Source: Cycas panzhihuaensis (Eukaryota > Cycadophyta). From it: DNA of 64,000 nucleotides. Each line of letters opens with the position of its first letter. The first letter of the stretch is position 1. The notes beneath the pieces were generated by a model. That model saw only the letters and a program-made list of their open reading frames with translations. It did not search any database and was not told the origin of the DNA. Below are positions 52,138 through 62,439 of the stretch, piece after piece. The DNA lies in NCBI GenBank assembly GCA_023213395.1, contig CM041465.1:208575741-208639740 (forward strand), written 5' to 3'. A program made the translations under genes and the position numbers.

Positions 52138-52645
52138 TTAAGATACTTTACCCATGAAGTATAATGCTACATGAGGAACTATTTGGAGCCACATTCCACT
52201 TAGTCTTCAATCTGCCTCCTGCTAGGGCCCATATGTTGTAATATTTTGGTCAACCCTTATGCCATCTTCTGAGGATAATCAATATGTGACCTATGCATGT
52301 CGTTATTTGCATTTAGTACTAACTGAATTTTGTATCTCATCTAGTATAAGAACGATCTTGGGACTTGTGTAATGTTGATGGCGCGTGGCTGAAAACTTAT
52401 TTTTTGGTTGCCCATTTTGTTCGCAGGGTTCTAAATTTGGAAAGACTTGGCCCAAATAGATGAGGGCGAGTAATGGGGTTTGACAAGGTGATCAACAAGC
52501 ATTTTGTATCAGTGGGGGTGAGGGACATTGGAAGTTGAGAGGTGTGCACCAATGAGAATTTGATCTGGTATAGGGTACACACAATGCTAGGGGTTATAAT
52601 GAGTAAGGGATTGGTTGGACAATAAAAGATTTTAAGAGATAACAA
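52138..52645 (-). pseudogene. N2 distal coding remnant
   Basis: 52645-52397 is open (CPTNPLLIITPSIVCTLYQI; SLVHTSQLPMSLTP) and aligns with N1 48995-49216. Then STLHKSQDRSYTR with a stop, matching N1 near 49353-49400. No domain recognised. Confidence 0.55.
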
Positions 52646-52702
52646 TTTAATAGGAGATGAATTCGAAATTAGTCCTATATGCCCTTTATAGCAAAGAGTT
52701 TT

Positions 52703-53164
52703 TTATGATGGTTCTAGGATGAATGTACAAGAAGATTCGAGGGATGAAACTAGTTGGAAATTGGGACCTAGATGATGGGACAGAAGTGGGATTGAGATTT
52801 CTCCTACAAAGAATTTGGAATTAGGAAATTTAGCTATGGGATATTTTGGGTTATGGGATGGAAGACCTTTTAAAGTAAGAGGAACAATAAAGCTACCGAA
52901 AGATGTGTAAATAGGATTAAGAACCATGTTGATTGCCTTGTTTGATTTGCTTGGTTGCTTGGACTCTTCCTTTTGCTGCTCAAGTTCTTCTTTATACCAC
53001 TCCTTATATTCTTCTATTTGCATTGGATCTTCTTTTGTTTGCTCATCAGTTGGTTTATTCTTCTCTTGCATGGATTGTTCATCATCCGAATCATAGTGTT
53101 CGGCAATTTCTTCTTTGGCTTTGACTCCCTTGCAATTAAGTTTTTCTTGTTCCCTATCTCCCAT
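52703..53164 (-). CDS. N-family conserved protein, N2 copy
   Basis: 153 codons with an ATG (MGDREQEKLNCKGVKAKEEI). The first 85 residues are strongly charged and acidic (DSDDEQSMQEKNKPTDEQTK; YKEWYKEELEQQKEESKQ). Then SKSNKAINMVLNPIYTSF, GSFIVPLTLKGLPSHNPKY and PIAKFPNSKFFVGEISIPL, the conserved block shared with N1. It ends at a stop near 52703. The N-terminal Gag-like part of N1 is missing. No catalytic motif. Because the same protein is kept in two diverged copies, it was probably selected for at some time. Confidence 0.68.
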   Translation of the reverse strand: MGDREQEKLNCKGVKAKEEIAEHYDSDDEQSMQEKNKPTDEQTKEDPMQIEEYKEWYKEELEQQKEESKQPSKSNKAINMVLNPIYTSFGSFIVPLTLKGLPSHNPKYPIAKFPNSKFFVGEISIPLLSHHLGPNFQLVSSLESSCTFILEPS

Positions 53165-54248
53165 TAGTTCGTTTTAAATTTATCTTTTTAGGTCCTTATT
53201 CAATAGATAGCCTCCATTTTATGCTCTATTTTTGCATGTAATTTTTTAAATTCTCAAATATTTTTAAGACCAACTATCTATTATTATCCATATCAAATGA
53301 CTCAAATTGCATTGATTGCTAATCCCTAGAACTCTTCATATACTTCATATAGCAATGTCTCTTTCAAATGTTACTTAAAAATGGCCATGTAATATACCTC
53401 ATTACAAAGCTCTCCGAGTTGAAAGTCCACTACTTTAGATGAAATCACTTTTCGACACTTGCGACAGGAGTTAACCTTCCTCTATAAAAAGTAAAAAGGG
53501 CTGTAACCTCGTAAGACTTGAACACCCGGTTTTATGCACTTCCCAAGTAATCATTGGGTAACAGGAAGGAGAAGGAGAACTAGCCAATTTCAATGGTTAT
53601 ACAATCTGACTTAAGTACATGCCAACATTGAAAAAGAAATCATCTCCCTCCATCAAAAATTTTCGCCCCCTTTCAAGGGTTTGCGTGGAACGATTTTTCT
53701 ATCTGCGATTTTTGAATGTCGACAGGTTGCTTTTGCTCGGGCCTTTTTATCACGGTGACTACGTCTATGTCTCAATAATGACAAACGTCTTTGGCTTTTT
53801 GGCGATCATCAAACGAAACTCCTTGGTCTAGCACTGACGCTTCAAACTTGCCATTGTGTTAGATTATGAACGCTCCTGCTGTGGATCGTTCCACGGAATG
53901 CGAACTAAATGCAGTCCCATTCGGTCATCAGTCCTGCACTAGTTTCAAGGCTTCCCGTATGCTACTTCTATCTCACTCTCTCGGCCCTCACGGTTCTTAT
54001 CGAAACTTCTTGGGTCATCGCGAATGTCTCCTGCATCTAGAACGCATCTTGTCTTTGCCTACGTACGCCACGATAAAAGCCTTTTAAGATTACAACGTTA
54101 ATATTAATTACTGTCTATTTGTTAGCCTGTCCGAATGCGTTCTTTGGAACCGCCGACCGTATGCCAAAGCTTGGCTCTGCGTAATTTCCGCTGGTCTATG
54201 GCCCGACCAACATTTCATTAGCGTGAGTGTTCGGTCGTACTGCTGCTT
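53165..54248 (-). other. N2 leader, no gene seen
   Basis: No domain recognised in any frame. The distal half (53690-54250) is CG-richer than the surroundings. The small open frames lack recognisable motifs. Confidence 0.45.
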
Positions 54249-54260
54249 GTCTCGGTGCCA
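54249..54260 (-). other. N2 primer-binding site candidate
   Basis: TGGCACCGAGAC on the minus strand, two bases inside the 5' LTR. I do not assign the tRNA. It differs from the sites of the copia and gypsy elements here. Confidence 0.5.
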
Positions 54261-54262
54261 AT

Positions 54263-54791
54263 TGTAACTCTTTTGCAGGTCAGTTGCACATTCTCATACG
54301 GAAATTCGGTACAAAATTCAGAAACAATGACAGAAATTCAGTACAAATTCAGAAATATAAGGTGTGCCTGTAAAAATAATAGCTCAGAATATAAAATAAT
54401 ATAAGTTCACTTAGATAATACAAAATTTTGGTACAAACTCAGAAATATAAGATATGCTTATTAAAATAATAGTTCAGAATATAAAATAATATTAGATTTA
54501 CAGTAGTAAATGATAAAATATCAGATGAAGTTTTTGAATAACTGCCCTTTTTGAGGCAAAAGGGATCCTTGTAAAGTATAATAGTGCCCAGGATGGTTTT
54601 ACATCACCATCTTAGATTAAATAAATAATATTCCAAAAGTGATTTACAAATAAATAGTGCTCCCGTATTTATAATCATAGGCTGGGGCTTATTTATTCTC
54701 CCTCTAAAAAACAGATTTCTTTTTTTTCTTAAAATTGATTTTACATGTCTATTTGGAGCTGACTTCACATTAATACATTAGGCATGCAACA
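54263..54791 (-). repeat. N2 5' LTR
   Basis: 529 bp, aligned with the 3' copy. Longer because of a tandem duplication of about 105-110 bp (54335-54500: repeated CAGAAATATAAG, AATAATAGYTCAGAATATAAAATAATAT). Ends GCATGCAACA followed by TGTAT. Confidence 0.85.
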
Positions 54792-54796
54792 TGTAT
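54792..54796. repeat. Target-site duplication TGTAT, right copy (N2)
   Basis: Matches 51722-51726. Confidence 0.75.
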
Positions 54797-56399
54797 GAGT
54801 AGTCATATAGTGGTATGGACTTGATATGGCCGCAAAATATTTATTAGGGCTGTATGATCTTAGTAACACACTCAGTACTCTGAAATTTTTAAAAGTAGAG
54901 AAACCAACCATATTATATGGCTATATGGCCCTCCAATTCAAAATTGTATGGATTTGGAGTGTGTGGGCCATACAAGCTCAGGTAAGACACAATTAGTCCC
55001 CATAGGGATTCGGGAATTTATTTCCTAAAATAAGAAGTAAATGGAAAATCTAAATTCTGAAATACTTATGGATGTAACATATGCATTTTGATTACACGAA
55101 AATATTCTCTTTGATAATGTTTCAATTAATGAATCAATTAATAAGAGGAAAGTACACTGGATAGGTGGAATAAAATTTAAAAAGTCAAAACTCTGTGCTT
55201 ACATATTAAGCTCTTTTATGCATTTACCATGCAAAAAGAGATGGGTGCATGATTGGCATATGAAAAACAAAATTCAATTCTTATCTTTAATGATCTCCAG
55301 CATTAATAATGTATTTAGAGATTAAATTCTGTTTACATATGACAGTTCATGAACAAAAAATACAATTTCATGCATCTATTGAAAGGAAGACTTACTATGC
55401 ATGATGAAATGTCATTCACTATTGAATGGTGGTAATTAAGACATTCAAAAGCAATTATGTACAAGTCTTAAATGTATATTGCATGATCAAAAATCGATCG
55501 TTGTCTTAGTCTAGTTAGAAGAATGAACATGGATATGCATGATGTATAGTTTTGTGGGATTGCAAGTCAAACAATGACCTTGAAAAGGACTTCTATGTTT
55601 CCTTTGACTTGCAAATTGGATTTATGCCATGGTGTGTTTGATCACATTTGATAATAGAATGTGGATGCAAATATTATAGTGAAATCCTTAGTCACAAAGT
55701 AAACCCACAAATCAAAAGAAACTGAAACTATGGCTTGTACTACCCAACCATCCCATGATTACCTTCATGTGTCAAGGAGAACTAATTACCCTCTTTCATG
55801 TGTCCCTTGAGGAGAGTTCATTGAACCAAATTGTTGGCCCTCTCACATTCGTTGTTTGGGGGGAACCTCTTAAGGAGCCTTACTAATATTTAATGGATAA
55901 ATTGCCCTTTGACATCTGTTGCTTGAAGAGAACCTCTCAAAGAGGCAAATGAAGGAGTAACTCATCGGCACACTTAGTGCACGTGATTTCCTACCTAAAT
56001 GGATTTGAGATGGTTATAACTTTATGCATGGTAATGTTTAAAGAAATCAAAATGGGATGGAATGAAAAAATCACTTGGTGGATATTACCAACAAATGGAT
56101 GCTTGTGTACTCAAGTATACTCCTATTGCTTCTCTTGGCTTGCGGTACCATTGAGGGAGAACTCATATGAGTATTACAACACCACTATGATGGGTTGGCA
56201 TTAGCTCCACTTGGTAGTAGAAATGTTGGCATGTCTTGTGTAAACTACAAGACTTTGATAATTGCATCCTTGAGACATGGATCTTCAAACAAATAATCGG
56301 TTATCCACTTAAAGGTAATTAATTTACATCACTTATAAAAGAAAAGTTGCTCCTTCTAGGAGAGAGTGATTACCTCTTTGTGTGTGGCCTAACAACCAT
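54797..56399. other. Unassigned repeat-like DNA
   Basis: No gene. The end (56260-56330) resembles 45845-45910. Open frames such as 55977-56204 have no recognisable domain. TATGGCC/GTATGG words recur at 54800-54980 and again near 33550-33610. Confidence 0.4.
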
Positions 56400-56973
56400 T
56401 TTAAGGTGCGGCTGTATAGCAAGGTCTACTGCTACTACGGCTGCTACAATAAGGTTTGCTGCTACTACAAGCTCTGATGGCTCTCATCACGCAGTGAGGA
56501 TCGTGGTACAACAGTGAAGGTCTGTGGCTGCAACAGTGAAGATTGCAGCTACAACTGCGAGGATTGCAACTACAACTAAGGACTACCGGGAGTGCAACCA
56601 GCAGACCTAAGTGCAACTTGGGCTGACTGTGGGCAGCTCGGGCAGAGATGGGCAATGGGCAGATTAGTTAAGATAGGACAAAATTGAAAAAACAATTATG
56701 TAACCATGTGTTAATTACATATAAAGAGGTAGAATAGACATGAGGGAGATATCAATTGTGTGTGTATGCGTCTGGTTGATCTGGCTGGAACCCACACATT
56801 GGGCGGGCTGTCCTCTAGTTGTAATTGCTCAAGCATGCGTCTGGTTGTGAGAGGACCAGACGCAGTGCCCTTTATGCCATGAATAAAGTTAGTTATTGTT
56901 GGTCTCACCAATTTTGTGTCTCTCTTTCACTATGAATTCTATATGTTAGGAAATGTGAAGCGAGGCACATACA
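56400..56973 (+). repeat. Gypsy-D 5' LTR (left end approximate)
   Basis: The right end ACATACA is fixed by the PBS. GATTGCA(G/A)CTACAACT words recur at 56530-56580. The block with GTGAGAGGACCAGACGCAGT (56847-56866) matches the window's first LTR. Its left end may be 56380-56420. Confidence 0.6.
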
Positions 56974-56976
56974 TTT

Positions 56977-56991
56977 TGGTTCCGTTGCCGG
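56977..56991 (+). other. Gypsy-D primer-binding site
   Basis: TGGTTCCGTTGCCGG starts three bases after the LTR. Same type as Gypsy-B, close to the complement of Asp tRNA. Confidence 0.75.
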
Positions 56992-57038
56992 TTTTCCTAA
57001 CCAAAGAAAGATGAAACGTTGAAGATCAGAGGCTGTCC

Positions 57039-57400
57039 ATGCCACCGAGGGCTGACTCGTTGAGAAAGGTTGAGTCAAGAGAAGAAAGAAGTCAACGTTG
57101 GGACGCGGAGAAAAGCCAGGAAGGCACGCACAGACCCAGGGAGCCGATAGAAAGAAAACCGGTGAAGAAAAGAGTTGGGAAGGGGCGGCAGGAAGAAAGC
57201 CAGACCCCAGTTGCACGCACAAGGCGTGGCAGAGAAAAGGAGGCCCAGGAGGACAAGAGACAACTAGAAGAAGAAAATAAAACTGAAAAATATATTTCTG
57301 AGGAAAAAGAAGAGACAAGATAGATGAGAGAGGGAGACCTGCAAGAGTCTCAAGATAGACAAGAAGAAGGTAAAGACCTCCAAAATTGTGGAGATAACCA
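57039..57400 (+). pseudogene. gag: Gypsy-D gag N-terminus
   Basis: ATG at 57039: MPPRADSLRKVESREERSQR, highly charged (KKRVGKGRQEESQTPVARTR; EEENKTEKYISEEKEE), open to a TAG at 57321 and then continuing. Gypsy-B Gag begins MPPK. No fold is recognisable, probably an unstructured basic/acidic tail. Confidence 0.7.
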
Positions 57401-57499
57401 GACAAAGGAGAGATAGTTGAAAATTTCTGAAGAAAATCAAATTTCTGCACAGAAGCAAATAAATGATTTTCAGATTTCTGAGAAGGAAGATAAAAATCA

Positions 57500-58470
57500 A
57501 CAAGAAGCAAGGCTGAAAAACCAGCAAGGTTTAAGCCTGAAAGGAGATTAATATTTGCTGAAAAATCATCAAAATTCAGGGCTAAAAAACAGCAAGGTTT
57601 AAGCCTAAAAGGAGATGACTATTTGCTGAAAAATCAACAAGATTTAGGGCTGAAAAACCAGTAAGATTCAGGGTTGAAAAATCAGCAAGATTTAAACCTG
57701 AATGAGGATGAAGGGTTGCAGGATGTAAGGCTGAAAGATCAGCAAGACTTGAGGCTAAAAGAAGACAGATATTTCCAGATTTCTGGAAAAAATTATCCTG
57801 AAGATTTGCAAAATAAAGACTTGAATAAGGAAAGAAATTGGGAAGAATTGCTGAAATCTGAAGAAAATCAAAGAAATCTGCTATACCCTGAAGACTTGTT
57901 ACTGAAACCTGAAGAAAATCAAAGAAGAGATTTGCTGCATCTTGAAGACTTGTTTCTGGAACTTGAAGAAAATCATAAAGAAATCTTGAATTTGAAGGAA
58001 ATCAGAAGAATCTTGAAGATTTGTTGAAGAAAGACTTGCTGAATTCTGAAGATTTGCAGAAGAAAGATTCGCTGCATTCTGAAGATTTGCTAAAATTTGA
58101 AGAAAATCAGAAGAAACCTGAAGATTTGTCGAAAAAAGACTTGTTGAATTATGAAGACCTGCAAAAGAAAGATTCGCTGAATTCTGAAGATTTGCTGAAA
58201 TTTGAAGAAAATCAGAAGAATCCTGAAGATTTGTCAAAGAAAGATTTGCTGAATTCTGAAGATCTGCAGAAGAAAGATTTGCTGAATTCTGAAGATTTGC
58301 TGAAATTTGAAGAAAATCAGAAGAATCCTGAAGATTTGTCGAAGAAAGACTTGTTGAATTCTGAAGATCTGCATAAGAAAGATTCGCTAAATTTTGAAGA
58401 TTTGCTTAAATCTGAAGAAAATCAGAGGAACAAACTGTTGAAACCTGCAAAAAATCAAGAAGAAGTTCTG
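57500..58470 (+). repeat. Peptide-repeat array inside Gypsy-D gag
   Basis: Two repeat classes. 57500-57740 has 24-30 bp units (LKNQQDL-like, with stops). 58027-58437 has a 105-bp unit, four copies starting 58027, 58132, 58237 and 58342 (the last partial), each made of two 33-bp halves and a 39-bp tail. One unit reads KKDLLNSEDLQ, KKDSLNSEDLL, KFEENQKNPEDLS. Leu spacing and charge favour helix or coiled coil. The copies differ at only a few bases and keep the frame. Confidence 0.9.
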
Positions 58471-58497
58471 AATATGTAGAGACTTGAAGAAAAGTAG

Positions 58498-59484
58498 ATT
58501 GCCACAGAAAAAGGGAAGTCAAACAATTTGGAGGTATATAGTACCACCACAACAGGGTGGGACTATTACATTGTGGAGATAAAAGAATCCCATTCCCATG
58601 TGTTAAATCCGTTGTATAGAATGACTGGGATATTTTCAGGCTCATCATTTGTGGAAGAGAGCCCAGAAAGTGTAGTCCTAAGGCAAGGGAGGAGTGAAGG
58701 AGAACTTAACATAATTGGACCAGAATCCTCAGGTCCGAGAAACATGTCACAAGGCAATGGAATAGGAGGAGGAAACCAAACGGTTCCTCCATATGTAATA
58801 GTCCAGAACGATGCTATGTTTGGGCATTTACAATTTAATGGCTCAGGAGATCTTGGAGACCATCTGGCTCTATTCTCTAATATGCTGAAGATTAAGAAGA
58901 TTAAAGACCCAGAGGAAATTAAGGCAAGATTCTTCTCCATGTTGCGCAAGATAGCAATTGCATGGTACCAGTACGTAGCGAAGACAAATCCCACTTGGGA
59001 AGTGGTCCTGACACAATTCTTGGGCAAGTTTCAGCGGTTAAGAGATCCAATGTCAATATTTCAGGCTTTGGAGGAAATCAAACAAGTACCAAGTGAGCCA
59101 GTTAACGATTTTGATGGCAGACTTAAAATCATCCTGAATAAAATGGATCCTCTTATACCAATGAATCCAATGCTGTCTCTGAAGTATTTTGTACAGGGGT
59201 TGCTACCCCATTTGAAGGAGAAAATTATGTTTCATCCTTTGAATAGTTATGAGCAGGTCAAAGACTTAGCATTACATTTTGAAAATCAGATGAGGACAGC
59301 ATACTTGCAGAATGGAACCCAAAATTTTGGGCAAACATCCTTACCCCTGTGGACCACAAACCCAGAAATTGAGGTTTTAAAGAAAGAGGTAGAGATGTTA
59401 AAACAACAACCCTTGGTAATGCCTGCTGAAATGAATCAGCAGAATGGAGAAAATGAAAAACTAAGGATGGAGATAGCCAGATAA
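58498..59484 (+). CDS. gag: Gypsy-D Gag core
   Basis: Open for about 320 codons, in frame with the repeat array above but separated by stops at 58477 and 58495. MFGHLQFNGSGDLGDHLALF, KARFFSMLRKIAIAWYQYVA, TWEVVLTQFLGKFQRLRDPM, LKYFVQGLLPHLKEKIMF and the C-terminal helix EIEVLKKEVEMLKQQ make a full Retrotrans_gag domain with coil. It is the least damaged Gag in the window. Confidence 0.88.
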   Translation: MATEKGKSNNLEVYSTTTTGWDYYIVEIKESHSHVLNPLYRMTGIFSGSSFVEESPESVVLRQGRSEGELNIIGPESSGPRNMSQGNGIGGGNQTVPPYVIVQNDAMFGHLQFNGSGDLGDHLALFSNMLKIKKIKDPEEIKARFFSMLRKIAIAWYQYVAKTNPTWEVVLTQFLGKFQRLRDPMSIFQALEEIKQVPSEPVNDFDGRLKIILNKMDPLIPMNPMLSLKYFVQGLLPHLKEKIMFHPLNSYEQVKDLALHFENQMRTAYLQNGTQNFGQTSLPLWTTNPEIEVLKKEVEMLKQQPLVMPAEMNQQNGENEKLRMEIAR

Positions 59485-59576
59485 AAAATGGGAAAATCTT
59501 GAGAAAACATATGGTGCCCTCCCCCTTGTGGACAACCAGGCCACTTTAAAAATGAACATCAGCAATTGGAGAGAAG

Positions 59577-60010
59577 ATGGTGAGAGTTTGCAAGAGAGGA
59601 AACCACTATACGTGGGAATGTTACCATAAGAATCCAGTAAGAGAATCTTTCTATCAAAAGAAAGAAAATTCTTCCTTTAAACAATACAAAGGCAAGAAAA
59701 AGCCAGTTTGTTGTTATTTGTGTTCGAGATGGGGGCATTTCAAGACAGATTGTCCACTACAGAAGCAAGGGAAAGATTATATCTGCGAAGAATGTGGCCC
59801 AACAGACCATGAGTGGCAAATTGCCCAAAGAATTTTGGCCTGAAAGTGCAGACTTCAAATCTGGCTACAAAAATTTTGGACAAGGAAAAGCCAGTGTATA
59901 TTCAAACGAGAAGTGGAAGGGTCATAGATGCAACAAGTAGTGAGAATTTCCCAGATCCAGCAGTGGAAAAGGCAAGACTGCAAGAAACCGTCAAAGCTAT
60001 ATAAGAGGCT
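59577..60010 (+). pseudogene. gag: Gypsy-D gag zinc knuckles
   Basis: Three motifs: VCKRGNHYTWEC (first Cys lost), exact CYLCSRWGHFKTDC (59712-59753), and CECG-type CEECGPTDH then, after a one-base shift, ANCPKNF (from 59784). The frame shifts at about 59815. The rest (TRSGRVIDATSSENFPDPAV) leads to protease. Confidence 0.82.
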
Positions 60011-60019
60011 ACAAGAATT

Positions 60020-60600
60020 GTGCAGTTAGATGAGTTTGAACAAGCAAACCAGTTTAAAGGACAAGTATACCAAAGGCAACCACCAGCGCATGGAGAGCAA
60101 TTGGACAAAAATCCTTGGCAGAAACTGCGAGATGTAAGGGATTTGTTAATGGAATCAGGTATATCTATCCCTATAACCGTTATCTTTAAATGGTGGGAAG
60201 CCAGATATTTTTTAGATCATATGGAAAAGCCAGTGTTGCGAGCAACGAAGATGGATGCAATTGATCCAAGAGTTCCAATGACTTTGTTTGGAACGATGAT
60301 TTGTAGAACAGTAGTGGATGGTGGATCAGTAGTAAATGTGCTCCCTGAATCCACATGGATTTCATCGACGGCAATTGGTTTCCCCAGATTATGCAATTCG
60401 GTTAGCTAACCAATTGCAAGTTCAACCAATGGGATCTTTGCTGAACATTCCAGTGACAGTGGCGGGAATCACGGTTTGCCTAGATTTTGCAGTTGTAAGA
60501 ATGTAGGATCACAATAAAACATATCCTGCACTCTTAGGACGACCATGGCTATTGGCAACAGAGACTTTGCAAGATTGGGGAAAGCTGACCTTTACTTTAT
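60020..60600 (+). pseudogene. pro: Gypsy-D aspartic protease
   Basis: ICRTVVDGGSVVNVLPESTW: Asp at 60317-60319 in Asp-Gly-Gly. After a frameshift near 60375: LANQLQVQPMGSLLNIPVTV, then [20 protein letters not shown]. One TAG at 60503 interrupts. Same fold and loop as Gypsy-A and B. Confidence 0.83.
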
Positions 60601-61004
60601 ATTCTGTAGGAAAGAAAGTTGTATTGCCTCTTTGCTCAGATGGACCACATATTAAAAAGGTACAGGATGAAGATGGGGTGTCCTCAACTACTGCAACCTC
60701 GGCCACCATAGCAAGTCGTCGTTCGGAGAGAGCATTCCAGGCTATGAAGACTCCCTCGCAGATTTCAAGTGAAACATCATCAACATACTTGTTGGATTGG
60801 TTGCAATCTGCTTGGGAAGAAACAGGGGATAAGTCCTCAAAATGTTATCTTATGGAATTGTGTCCAGATCAACAGCAACTGGAAAAGGGCGGAGAAGGTA
60901 TGAATCAAGGGGTTAATACCTTACCGCTTAAGGGTTGGCCATTAACTGGTATCGATCAACTTCGTCCAAGTTTGGTGCAACAAGGACAAAAATCTTTCTT
61001 GTAG
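60552..61004 (+). pseudogene. Gypsy-D post-protease region
   Basis: Open frame of about 150 codons running on from [26 protein letters not shown], then hydrophilic sequence ([37 protein letters not shown]) to a stop at 61002. No enzyme domain. It sits where Gypsy-A and B have their linker and extra Gag-like blocks, which I do not see here. Confidence 0.55.
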
Positions 61005-61640
61005 TCTTCCCAGCAATTTCAACTGTTTCAACTTTTTGACTCGGCCAGAAGAACAACTATTACTTCAAGCCCAAGCACAAACACAAGGGAATGTAACCTC
61101 TTTTGGCTCTCCTATTTGTGGGGAAATGGATCTCCGAAGGTTTAGGGTTTTGTTAAGGTGGGGCCTGACTGGTAAAGATGGCCAGTCGACAGGAAGTGAT
61201 GGTTCCCAGTGTGTGGGTTCTCCAATGCAAGCAGCTTCTCCTATGATAAGGGCCTCTTCACAAGATCAAGTAGAGAGCTTAAGAGTGGCTCAGCATCTCA
61301 GGACAGAGCTGGACGTTTCCTACGATCAACGACTGATTCAATTATGAAGCTGGACGAGACCAGGGCATGAGCATTGTGGGAATTGAAAGTGGAAAAGAAA
61401 AGGTGGAAAGCATGGCACGACCGCCACCTTAAAAAACCTGAATTTAAGGTAAATGATTTGGTATTGTTGTATGATAGCAAATTTAAATTTAAACCCGGCA
61501 AAATGAAAATAAGATGGTTAGGTCCATATAGGATTAACTGTATTCATGATAATGGAGCAGTGAAATTACAGCAATTGGATGGCTAGCCATTGACTAAATT
61601 AGTCAATGGCAGTAGATTAAAGTTGTATAGAATGTAATAA
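61005..61640 (+). pseudogene. int: Gypsy-D deletion scar and integrase C-terminal remnant
   Basis: After about 250 bp of unassignable sequence, RVAQHLRTELDVSYDQRLIQ and KRWKAWHDRHLKKPEFKVND begin the end of an integrase, then LVLLYDSKFKFKPGKMKIRW and LGPYRINC (GPY/F), a TAG at 61584, and TKLVNGSRLKLYRM. Everything from RT to the integrase catalytic core is gone. Confidence 0.85.
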
Positions 61641-62147
61641 AAAAAAAAAAAGTGGGAACATCATTAACTAAGGGGCAATTATCCTTAGTAAAGGTGTTAC
61701 AAGCTTCAAAGATGTTCACATCATTCCATTAACTGGTTGAAAATGGAATGATGCGAACATAAAGTAAGGTCGTGGATGCACATAAGGAGGTGCGACGTGG
61801 GTATAAATATCATGAAGGACGCACATATATTAATCATGAATGATTAAGGGACGTGGGCATAGAAAGACGTAAAGGAAGACATGGTGCAGACAATCAACGG
61901 AAGTGCAGATGTGATATGTAACGACCCACAATAACTACCTAGATATGATGAAGTCTAGTGTAAGTACGGCACACGGAAATGAGGAGTTGTGAAACAACTT
62001 TACATCGGAAAACAGTGGCGGGGACAAGACAGCAGCCCATAGAATCCAGGACGCAGTTACAACACTGAGATAGGTGGGTGCATTCGGGGCAGAATAGGAG
62101 TATAATTGCAGCACCACTGTGTTGTAGCAGCATGAAAAGGAAGTAAT
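61641..62147 (+). other. Gypsy-D post-pol untranslated region with hairpins
   Basis: After a 13-A run at 61629-61641, a 7-bp stem (ACTAAGG/CCTTAGT, about 61666-61690) and a 17-bp stem with one mismatch and an 11-base loop (61714-61730 with 61742-61758). No coding seen. Confidence 0.6.
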
Positions 62148-62375
62148 GGAATTGCAGCGGTAAGCAACCAGCAGTGACGGAAGAAGTCGGAATTGCAGCA
62201 GTAAGCAACCAGCAGTGACAGAAGAAGTCAGAATTGCAGTAGTAAGCAACTAGCAACAATGGAAGGATTTAGAGTTGTAGTGGCAAGTAACCAGCAGCGA
62301 CAGAGTAATTTAAGTCACATTGGCAAGCAACCAGCAGTGACGGAACGATTCAAAGTTGTAACGGTAAGACGACAC
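62148..62375 (+). repeat. 41-bp tandem repeat ahead of the Gypsy-D 3' ORF
   Basis: About five and a half copies of a unit beginning GGAATTGCAGCAGTAAGCAA and containing CCAGCAGTGACGGA, increasingly diverged to the right. ATTGCAGC words also occur in the LTR (56530-56580). Confidence 0.85.
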
Positions 62376-62439
62376 GGCATTACAACTGACAAGGGAAACA
62401 ATTGTAAGGCAGACTAAGTCTAGGGAACGGTTGGAAAAA

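Larger units (their letters stand above)
51727..54791 (-). mobile_element. N2, non-autonomous LTR element (reverse orientation)
   Basis: LTRs at 51727-52124 and 54263-54791, TGTAT duplications. The minus-strand polypurine tract is at 52125-52137 and a PBS-like TGGCACCGAGAC at 54249-54260. Internal coding is confined to the conserved N-family protein. No Gag core, protease, RT or integrase is visible. Confidence 0.82.

Noticed and set aside
55977-56204. Small open frame as a novel gene
   Set aside because: No recognisable motif. It overlaps DNA that is repeated near 45.8 kb in a non-coding form.
57039-57510. Large minus-strand open frame opposite Gypsy-D gag (to 56905)
   Set aside because: It is the shadow of the charged Gag N-terminus. 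The plus frame starts with MPPR like the Gypsy-B Gag and is next to the PBS.
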